Assembly (NCBI GenBank): GCA_026770585.1
Contig: MU646528.1
Span: 460,496 to 472,800 of the forward strand
Direction of reading: 5' to 3'
Length of the DNA stretch: 12,305 nt
Origin: Baffinella frigidus
Lineage: Eukaryota; Cryptophyceae; Cryptomonadales; Baffinellaceae
Position 1 is the stretch's first letter. Each line of letters opens with the position of its first letter. The translations under genes and the position numbers were made by a program. Under the pieces are notes generated by a model that searched no databases, had not been told where the DNA came from, and saw only the letters and a list, made by a program, of their open reading frames with translations. Positions 1-9,920 of this stretch are shown here, one piece after another.

Positions 1-56
1 GAGGGTTGATGGTTGGCAAGAGGGGGCAACCCGGTGCGGGGAGGAGGGGCAAGGTG

Positions 57-107
57 CTAGGGTTCAGGGTTCAGGGTTCAGGATTTAGGATTTAGGGGTG
101 GGTCGGA
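57..107 (+). repeat. Degenerate telomere-like array
   Basis: Heptamers of the types GGGTTCA and GGATTTA; the G-rich strand is plus. Confidence 0.75.
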
Positions 108-110
108 GGG

Positions 111-176
111 GGCGACGCACAGCGAGGCAGGCACGCCCGCCGCCATGGTGTACTCGACAGCCGGGGCGAGAGACGC
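111..176 (-). pseudogene. Partial copy of exon 23 tail with donor
   Basis: Matches 225-290 with few changes, including the donor flank GTGCGTCGCC. The frame stays open ([19 protein letters not shown]) with one E-Y-T for E-N-T difference. It lies downstream of exon 23. It has no clear acceptor of suitable phase, so it is probably not used. Confidence 0.75.
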
Positions 177-234
177 CTCACATCCTGATCCATCAACCCT
201 AACAGGCAAGATTCGGGGGGGGGGGGCGACGCAC

Positions 235-385
235 AAGGAAGCAGGCACGCCCGCGGCCATGGTGTTCTCGACGGCCGGGGCGAGAGACGCGAGGCTCGAC
301 CACTGGTCGATGACAAGGTCGGAGTCGATCCAGAGCTTGACGCGCTCGTCGGCGCCGGTGACGCGCGGTGAGAACGTGTGCGTGC
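235..385 (-). CDS. Exon 23 (last visible): PA14 domain 3, [16 protein letters not shown] core
   Basis: Residues 886-936, phase 1 to 2. [20 protein letters not shown] is the PA14 core. It then reads [20 protein letters not shown]. The acceptor is CCCGCAG|GCA and the donor CTT|GTGCGT. The rest of the domain lies beyond the left edge. Partial copies of both ends lie nearby (tail 111-176, head 623-654). Confidence 0.87.
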
Positions 386-407
386 CTGCGGGGTTGGGGG
401 TTGGGGC

Positions 408-453
<46 letters not shown>

Positions 454-3400
454 GGTTTGGGGATAAGGGAGTAGGGTTGAGGGGTGTTGGTCCGTACTTT
501 CACCAAGCACTTTCACGTGCTTGCCTGCGGGTTCAGGGCTGAGGGTTCAGTCGCGGCAGGGGCAGTTTGATGGCACCCCCTCATTGAATGGCAGCCTGCA
601 GGCATGGCACCCCCGCATGAGGGCCGGTGACGCGCGGTGAGAACGTGTGCGTGCCTGCGGGGTTGGGGTTGGGGTTGAGGGTTGAGGGTTGAGGGTTGAG
701 GGTTTGGGGATAAAGGAATAGGGTTGAGGGTGTAGGGTCCGTAAACATGGCACCACCACGTCAGGGAGCTGTGTGTAGGCCTAGGCGGTGTGCTCTTGCA
801 CCGGCCGTCGTTGGATCGGTGGATCGGTGACTTTATTCATGACATCACATGCTATGGGAGTAACCGGCACAAGCGTTGAACGCTGGCTGTAAATGTCTGT
901 TGGCTGCAAGGCTAAAAAACAAATTGGTACAAAAACAAAAACAAAAACAAAAAACGGCGGGTGTGCGTACCGGCCGTGGAGGTTTTGACCCAGCCCGACC
1001 ATCGGACGAGGAAGGCGGATGCATCCCGGAGAGCGAAGGACGCGAGCGGAAGCCCTGCCCACCCATCACGTATGTCATTCATCAGAATATCAGAATATCA
1101 TAATACCCATCACGAATACCCATCAAGTCAGTCATCAGAATACCCATCACGTCAGTCTTTCATCAGAACATCACAATAACGCCATTTCATAAAAACGCCA
1201 GGTCAATCATCAGAACCATCCCCGTTCGTACATCGGAATAATTTCCGACAGCCCTTCAGGACACCACTCGTCTGAAACCTGACGGGTCCGGTCCCTGCGC
1301 GGAATCGCTACTCTGTGTGCGTTCATTTGCACAAGAGAGGACTTGGTCCACTGAGGAGCGTCCGGGCGGAGGCGCACCCTCAGATTAACGCCAGTTTATT
1401 TCTAGGGTCTAGGGTCTAGGGTCTAGGGTCTAGGGTCTTGGGTCTAGGGTCTAGAGTGAAGGGTCTAGGGTCTAGCGTTTAGGGTCTAGGAGGCGGACCT
1501 TCAGGCGTCGGCCACGTGACCTCGGCGTCAGGCGCAGCCTCCACGCTCGAAAAGTCGATCGTTGCATCCGTAACGGTCTTCGCGGGCGCGCCAAACGAGC
1601 ACGTCTCGCCCGACGACCCGGCGGCGCACGTGTAGTACGTTGCGGATAAGCCTCCAACCGACGCCATTCCGACCTAAATTGGGGGCGTGTTTTATTGGAA
1701 TGGAAAAGGGTCTCTATTTGTTCATAGGAGTTGGACGAACGTTAATTAGGGCCCTAACTAAAATGAATAAGGGCCAGAATCCGGTACGTTGCGGACAGCC
1801 CTCCTACCGACGCCATCCCAACCTGGTCCACGCCAGGGCATAAGTGGTAATTTCAAACGCAACGTTTGGAGGTAAAAGTGTTTCGTGGTACACTTGGAAC
1901 ATTGTAGCTCAATCAAAGGGCTCCAATTTCTAGACTTTTGGCGTGTTTCTTCGGTGAGAATCACGTTGCGGATAAGACTACGACGGACGCCATCCCGACC
2001 TGATCCGGGGACGTGTTTCATTTAAAAGGAAATGGACCCCTATTTGTTCATAGGAGTTGGACACAGGTTAATTAGGACCCTAACTAGATATAATTAGGGC
2101 CAGAGTCCGTTACGTTGCGAATAAGCCTCCAACCGACGCCATCTCGACCTGGCTTAGTGTTTAGGGTGTAGGGTGTAGGGTGTAGGGTTGGTTTAGGGTG
2201 TAGGGTTTACGGTTTTCGGGTTAAGGTTTAGGGTGTAGGGTTTAGGGTTTAGGGTGTAGGGTTTAGGGGTTAGGGTTGAGGATTTTGGCTTGAGGGTTTA
2301 GGGTGTAGGGTGTAGGGTTGAGGGTGTAGGGTGTCCCGACCGTGACGTCGGCGATCCCCGCACGCGTCAGGCCGATCGTCGTGTCGTACCGCGCGTTTTC
2401 GACCACCACGTCTGCATGGGGGTTCGGGGTTCGGGTTTGGGGTTTGGAGTTTGGGGGTTCGGGTTTTGGGTTTCGGGTTTCGGGTTTGGAGTTTGGGGTT
2501 TCGGGTTTCGGGTGTCGGGTGTCGGGTTTGGGGTTTGGGGGTTCGGGTTTCGGGTTTCGGGTTTGGGGATTCGAGTTTCGGGTTGCGGGTTGCGGGTTTC
2601 GGGTTTCGGGTTTCGGGTTTCGGGTTTCGTGATTCGGGTTTCAGGGTTCGGGTTTCGGGTTGCGGGTTTCGGGTTTCGGGGTTCAAATTTCAAATTTCGG
2701 GCTTCGGGGTTCGGGTTTCAGGTTTCGGGTTTGCACCTGCCCCGACGGACACGTTGCTCGCGTCCATCCCCCCGCCTTCTTCGACACACCCAGCCGACCC
2801 CGAACAGTACCGCAGAAAGGATGATCGCGTCCGTTCCACACTCAACTCCGCCCCGGACGGAATCACGGGGACGAACGTTTGACCAGTCCCGCCTTGGCAA
2901 CTTAAGGTCGGGAGACTTGTTAAGTTGTACCCTGCGCCGAAGCGTGAGAGAGTCACGGCGGTCACGTTCCCGTAGACGGCTGCGCACGTCCCGATTACGC
3001 CTGTCCCCGTGCAGCCAACCTGGTGGAGGGATGAGGGTTCAGGGTTCAGGGTTCAGGGTTCAGGGTTCAGGGTTGAGGGTTGAGGGTTGAGGGTTTGGGG
3101 TTGAGGGTTGAGGGTTTGGGGTTCAGGGTTGAGGGTTTGGGGTTGAGGGTTGAGGGTTTGGGGTTTAGGGTCGAGGGTTTGGGGTTTGGGGTTTGGGGTT
3201 TAAGGTTTAGGGGTGAGGGGCTAGGGTGCAGGCGACCGTCTGACACGACGCCGTCAGCACCCCGCCGTCCGTGTAGTTATCGGACGCGATCCCTTCCACA
3301 ACCTGGGTTGGGGTTTGGGTTTAGGGTGTGGGGTGTGGGGTTTGGGGTTTAGGGTTTGGGGTGTGGGGTGCGGGGTTTGGGGTTGAGGGTGTGGGGTTTA

Positions 3401-5530
3401 GGGTTTAGGGTTTGGGATTTGGGGTTTAGGGTTTGGGATTTGGGGTTTAGGGTTTGGGATTTGGGGTTTAGGGTTTGGGATTTGGGGTTTAGGGTTTGGG
3501 ATTTGGGGTTTAGGTTTTGGGATTTGGGGTTTAGGGTTTGGGATTTGGGGTTTAGGGTTTGGGATTTGGGGTTTAGGGTTTGGGATTTGGGGTTTAGAGT
3601 TTAGGGTTTGGGACCACGGACGCGATGCTCCCATCCTGCTCCTCGTCCGTATCCTGTTTTATGGTTTAGGGTTTAGGGTTTAGGGTGTCGGGTTTAGTGT
3701 TTAGGGTTTAGGGTTTGGGGTTGAGGCTTGAGGCTTGAGGGGTGAGAGTTGAGGCTTGAGGCTTGAGGGGTGAGAGTTGAGGCTTGAGGCTTGAGGGGTG
3801 AGACTTGAGGCTTGAGGATTAGGGGTCGGGGTTCAGGGTTTAGGGCCCCTCGCTGAAAGTATGGGTGAAAAGGGTAGACCGTGTGCACCACACGCACAAC
3901 ATACGCCGAGTCGCCCGCGACGTACCCAACCTGGTTGAGGCTTTGGGGTTGAGGGTTGGGTTGAGGATTGAGGGTTGAGGGTTGAGGGTTCAGGGTTGAT
4001 GGTTGATGGTTGAGGGTTGAGGATTGAGGGTTGGGGGTTGCTGGTTGAGGGTTGAGGGTGTAGGGTGTAGGGTGTAGGGTCTGGGGTTTACCCCGCCGTT
4101 TCCAACCAGCACGGATACCACCGAGCCGGACCCGTTGACGCCAACCGTCGCGGTGAACCCCGAACCGGCGCCGCCTGAGATCCGCAGCTTGCCTGTTTGG
4201 ACGTTCGGGGTTGAGCACCATCAACCTTGGTCGGATAGCGAGGGGGCAAATGACTCTTTTTAGGAATGCATGGAATTAATTTCACGATTTATGAAAAGCA
4301 AAACAGAAGTGCAGTCTGAAAAGAACCGGGGGCTCAATGCTCGGGGCTGCTCAAATTCGGTCAATGTTTAGGAAATGATGGTAGGCGCTTGCCTGCCACG
4401 TATCCTTCCCCCGCGTGATTTACCGAAACTCGCACAACCTGCGCAGTGCACGATGCTCGTTAGATTTGGGTATGGACGTTTGTTGGCCACGCCACAAGGA
4501 AGAGACGTCCCGGGAAGAGTCCCATCAAATTCGAATCGCTGGGAAACAAAACCTTCCCGCGTTTGACGTCAAACGACGTCAGTTTGACCAGTCAGTTTGA
4601 CCATCAGTTTGACCAGCACAGAGAAAGATCCTAGGAAGAGACGCCCGGGGAAAATCCCCATCAAATTTGAATCTCTATTTCGGGAATCTAAATCGCACCT
4701 GCGCCCCCACTGCGCGGTACTCCGCAGCCACGTACAAGAGCGTCCTCTCCAAAACGTCCTTTCAAATATTGGTGCAAGGATCCACCCCATCGCACACATC
4801 ATGTCACATCCATTATATGCCATCCTCTTTCCGTGTTTGACCATCAATTTCTGACTCCGTCAAGTTCTCGGAACAGACGTGCAAACCTGTGCCCTCACTT
4901 CGCGGTACGCCGCCGCCACGTACAAACGTCAAACACCATCTGCACTTCTCAGGATCTGTGCTACGCTCCTTTCCAAAACGTCCATTCAAACCATCGTAGC
5001 ACGAACGGAGACGAGTCCCATCAAATTGCGGGGATTTAAATCGCACCTGTGCCCCCACTGCGCGGTACTCCGCAGCGACGTACAAGAGCGTCACGTCCCC
5101 GTCCGGGCCCGACACCGCATTCCCCCACTCATCTCGCGTCAGCACCCCTGTGGAGATTGCGTTCAGGGGTTAGGGTTCAGGGTTCAGGGTTCAGGGTTCA
5201 GGGTTCAGGGTTTGGGGTTTGGGGTTTGGGGTTCAGGGTTCAGAGTTTAGGGTTTAGGGTTTAGGAGATCCGGGCCCGGCATAGCATTTCCCCACTCGTC
5301 CCGCGTCAGCACCCCTGTATGGGTTTCGGGTTTAGGAAGGTTTCAAGAGACACTCGAAACGGCACAGTGTTCCCATCTGGGCCCGACACCGTATTCCCCC
5401 ACTCATCCCGCGTCAACACTCCTGTGGTGGTTTGGTTGTGGGGTTAGGGCTGGGGGATGAATGTTTAGGGCATGAGCATCCACGAGCTGAGCGGGGAGGA
5501 CTGTGCGAGAGAGAGAGAGCGCGAGAGAGA

Positions 5531-5561
<31 letters not shown>

Positions 5562-5603
5562 CGGGAGAGAGAGCGGGAGAGAGAGAGCGCGCGCGCGCGC
5601 GCA

Positions 5604-5648
<45 letters not shown>

Positions 5649-8579
5649 GGTACCAACGCTGACAGCGCCGCCTGCCTCCACCGCCGTGGCAGGCGGGATG
5701 ACGAGCGATGTCAGCTCCGATGTTGGTCCCCGCGCTTCGAACGAGGGGCCTGGCGGTTCAGGAGGGGGTCAGAACGCTATCCGCGGTTAGTGGGGGCACT
5801 TAGCGCATCGAGGGGAGGGTGGGTACGTGCCGCATGAACCTGGTCGAAAGGGGTCGGGAGGCGGAGGTTGTGGGTTGGGAGTGATCAAGTCCAGTGTCGT
5901 GTCCAGCTGAACCTGGTTGCTACGTGACAAACATACGGTTGATGCTCCCCGTCTTGATGTGGGGGGGGGTGATATAAACACGGTATTGTATACATATATA
6001 TAAAGTATTTCCTATTATATATATATATAGATATAAATATCATTTCCCCTGAGCCTCGTGACCTGAGAGAGTCTCGCCAGCGACGAGCCCTTCGAGCTTG
6101 AAGAAGTTCGCAGAGGGGATCGGCTGCTTTCGTGTCGAGTCGGAGGACCACGAGAGCGTCACCAGCGCCAGCACCTGCGCACACCGCCACAGGTGAGCAA
6201 TGAGTAATTAAATAAATAAATAAATAAATAATCACTGATAATAATAATACTAATTTCAGCACGAAAACACTAATTTAAGCATGGGTAAATCACGAAATAA
6301 CTATGGGTAAATCACGAAATAATGAATCATTGAATCAGCCAGAAACATTGCGTCAATCACGGCGCCACCCACGCGACTCCAGAATAAGGAATCATCGAAA
6401 CACTGGCGCAGAACACGGATCACGTCAAGTGTCACTTTGCGTCGCACACTTTGAAAGTGAGGGGAAACACCGCACCTGATACTCCCGGTACCGCGCCTCG
6501 AGCAGCATCAAGTCCGCAGGTGACAACGCCTGGTTTAGGGTGTAGGGTTTGAGGTTTAGTGTTAAGGGTTTAGGATTTAGGGTTCAGGGTAGAGGCTTTA
6601 GGGTTTAGGGTGTAGGATCCGCGGGGAGACAGCGCCTGCCAGATTTCATGGGGAAACAGATCAAATTTAAAAAAAAATGTTGTCTTCTTTGTATGACAAA
6701 TGGCACGCTCACGACCTCCGGAGTGATGTATTAATAAAGGGTCTTGGGAGATGTGAAGTCAACTCGGAGACAACTTTAGACTCTGTCTGTGAAGTGGCAC
6801 GGGGGGCTCGCAACCTGATGATCATATCAACGATGTCAAACACCGCCACATGATCCACCCACTCTGTCTCAAACTATTCAAGCTCACCAATCTGGTGACC
6901 CCGGGCTCTTCCCGGCTCCAAAGTTGACGAATTTGTACCGCAAACCCAGTATGTCAACTTAACAATAGTCTGGGAGCCAACCCGAGTGAGCGGGACCTGG
7001 GGCGTGATGTAGAGCATTTCAGCGAGGGACGCGCGCCCTCTCGTGTCGAAGATCAGCGTGTGGTCTAGCCACAGCTGCACCTCGTCATCCGCCCGCAGGT
7101 AGAACGTGTACCTGCGGGTTTAGGGTTCAGGGATTAGTGATTCACATCCCAGCATGGGATTCACATCCCCGATGTGAATCCCGCGTGTCACGCCTAACGG
7201 GGAACTCCACTCGCGAATCATAGCTCCGCCTCAGTCGGGTTGGCTGACTATGCTTAAGTTGACATGCCGGGTGTGCGGTACAAAGCCGTCAACTTTACAG
7301 CGGAAACGAGCATGGTCCCACCAAATCAGTAAGCCCAAACAACCCGAGTGAGACAGATCTCAGAGGCTCGTGTACCGCTCGGCGTATTCCGCACGAACCA
7401 TCCCGCGCCAGCGCACAGAGAACCCGTACATAAGTAGATGGAACCACCAAACATATACGGGCAGGCCCTCGGTGGGTGCGCAATTCGTACCGCAACCCAA
7501 GGGAAGATGTCAACTTGAGAATAGTCTGACCGTCAACCCAAGTGAGGCAGAGCTGAAAGGCCCGTACCGCTCAGCGTATTCCGCCCGCACCATCCCGCGC
7601 CAGCGCACCGAGAACCCGTCAGCCGGCAGGCCTTCGATCGGCGCGCGCTGCCCCCAGTCGAAGTCGATGTTCATGTCATCTCGGTGCACCTCGGCGCCGT
7701 CCGCGCGCCAGTCGACATTCGCGTAATACGTCCCCTCGATGATCCCCTGCGTCGCGAGGGCCACCTCCGACGTGTACCGCCCACTCACCGTACTCGCCAG
7801 GGATATCGCGTACGCCCCACCCACCCCACTCGATACACCCTGGTTTGGTGTTTAGGGGATGAGGGTTTGGGGTTTGGGGTTTATGGATTAGGGTTTGGGG
7901 GTTCGGGGGTTTAGGGTTTAGGGTTTAGGTTTAGGGTTTAGGGTTTAGGGGTGAGGGTTTAGGGTTTGGGGGTTTAGGGTTTAGGGTTTAGGGTGTAGGG
8001 TGTAGGGTGTAGGGTTTAGGGTGTAGGGTTTAGGGTGTAGGGTGTAGGGTTCAGGATTTAGGGTTTAGGGTGAAGGGTGTAGGGGTTACCTGTGCGTGCA
8101 CCACATGCATCCCACCGAACAACCTGGTTTAGGGGTTCAGGGTTTAGTGTCGAGGGTTTAGGGTTTAGGGTGGTTTCGGTTCTAGGGTTGAGGTTTGAGG
8201 TGTAGGGTAACAACCGCTCGGAAGGGACGGTCTCGGTACTCGACGGGCCCGCATCGGAAGTCCATTCGAGGGTCAACCCCCCGCCTGGTGTAGGGTTTAG
8301 GGGTTAGGGGTTAGGGTTTAGGGGTTGGGGTTAAGGGTTTCAGGTTTAGGGTTGAGGGTTGAGGGTTGAGGGTTGAGGGTTGGGGGTTGAGGGTGTAGGG
8401 TGTACGGTTCAGGGTTTGGGGTTTGGGGTTTAGGGTTTAGGGTCTAGGGTTTAGGGTTTGGGTTTTGGGGGTTACCGAGGGAAGATACTGTCCCAGGGGG
8501 CGGGGTGGCGGTGCCGCCCCATGAGTTGAGCGCGGCTGCGCCCAGCTCTTTGTATGCCACCTGGGATGACACACAGGTT

Positions 8580-8653
<74 letters not shown>

Positions 8654-8764
8654 TGGCTGACTGACAGACAGACAGACAGACAGACAGATAGATAGACAGA
8701 CAGGCAGAGCGAGGGAGGCAGAGAGGCAGAGAGCCAAAGAGACAGAGTGAGGAAGAGAGAATGA

Positions 8765-8809
<45 letters not shown>

Positions 8810-9078
8810 CGCGGAGTTGAGCGCGGCTGCGCCCAGCTCTTTGTATGCCACCTGGGAGGACACCCGCTCTAGGTTAGAGTGGAGAGTAGAGAGGTGGTTC
8901 GAAGGAAAGTGAGGGTCCAGAGATAGATAGGGACAGAGACAGAGACAGAGACAGAGACAGAGACAGAGACAGAGATAGAGACAGAGACAGAGATAGAGAT
9001 AGAGACAGAGACAGAGCGAGTGAGACACACAGACAGAGGCATAGCGAGGGAGGCAGAGAGGCAGAGTGGGAGTAAGAG

Positions 9079-9133
<55 letters not shown>

Positions 9134-9731
9134 CCTCAATGGCGAACAGCCCATCAGCAGTAGTACGTGAGGAAGAATGAGGGGGAGACAGAGAGAGAGA
9201 GACAGACAGAGAGATACAGAGTGGTTGGGGGGGGGGGTAGAGACCTCGACGGCAAACAGCCCCTCAGCAGTAGTACAGTCGAACGTCCCCGTGGGGTGCG
9301 CGGCACCCAGAGAGCTCCACTGGTCGATCACTAGCTGGTTGTCGACCTGGTTGAGGGTTCGGGGTTTAGGATTGAGGGTTTGGGGTTTTGGCTTTTAGAT
9401 TTCAGGGTTTACGGATTAGGGGTTAGGGGTTAGGGGTGAGGGGTTCGGGTTCAGAGTTTAGGCAGTAGGCTGAAGGTTTTAGGCTTTAGGGTTTACGCTT
9501 TATGTTTTAGGGGTTTAGGGTGCATGGTTTGGGGTTTAGGGTTCAGGGTTCAGGGTTCAGGGTTGAGACCCAGAGCTTGACGCGCTTGTGGAGTTGGCCG
9601 AGCGCTCAGGGTTTCGGGTGTAGGGTGTAGAGTTTCGGGTTGAGGATTTAGGGATTAGGGGTTAGACCCAGAGCTTCACGCGCTCGTCGGGCTGTCCGAG
9701 CGCCCAGGGTGTAAGGTTTTGGGTGTGGAGT

Positions 9732-9771
<40 letters not shown>

Positions 9772-9884
9772 CCCAAATCTTGACGCGCTCGTCTGGTTGG
9801 CCGAGCGCCGCAGTGAACGTGTACAGGTCCCGCCCGGGCACCTGGAGAGACAGAGAGAGGGTGAGAGACAGGGAGAGAGACAGG

Positions 9885-9920
<36 letters not shown>

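Larger units (their letters stand above)
4499..5046. repeat. Three diverged direct copies of an intron segment next to exon 13 tails
   Basis: Segments near 4499-4550, 4635-4698 and 5010-5046 share the motif gagac...cccatcaaatt. The last two then reach aatcgcac at the donor of an exon 13 tail (4699 and 5047). A short tandem of cagtttgacca (4578-4616) lies inside. This explains most of the gene-poor stretch between exons 13 and 14. Confidence 0.65.
8756..9235 (+). repeat. Compound GA / GAGACA microsatellites
   Basis: (GA)n at about 8766-8808 and 9084-9130, and (agagac)n at 8932-9015. They surround the partial exon copies at 8814-8851 and 9135-9165. The rest is GA-rich without other features. 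Confidence 0.88.
9347..9772 (+). repeat. Telomere-like arrays in the exon 3-4 intron
   Basis: Three runs (about 9347-9565, 9608-9665, 9709-9772) are separated by the two exon 3 tail copies. The last is a uniform GGGTTGA run. Confidence 0.84.

Noticed and set aside
876-1103. Plus-strand frame over 876-1103
   Set aside because: It lies antisense to exon 22, whose PA14 FLVRWSGWV block and two-sided phase fit are much stronger evidence.
2416-3604. Long plus-strand frames rich in GFRV/GLGFRV repeats, and minus-strand frames rich in NPKP/LNPQP
   Set aside because: They are translations of the heptamer arrays. Period-7 GGGTTTN repeats stay open in several frames at once, and the spliced minus-strand gene explains the region.
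5403-5837. Arg-Glu repeat or Leu-Ser repeat proteins from the GA tract
   Set aside because: They are microsatellite translations open in several frames; the tract lies inside an intron between exons 12 and 13.
5828-5911. Possible extra exon or 13-nt microexon reading [10 protein letters not shown] or VHAA between exons 11 and 12
   Set aside because: The longer version ends in the wrong phase, and exon 11 joins exon 12 directly in phase with a sensible GETLSG-PSFEAR junction. The acceptor-like CCAG|GTT pair may be an old copy.
8582-8701. CRISPR-like array
   Set aside because: The repeat is a plain tetranucleotide with no spacers, inside a eukaryotic intron.
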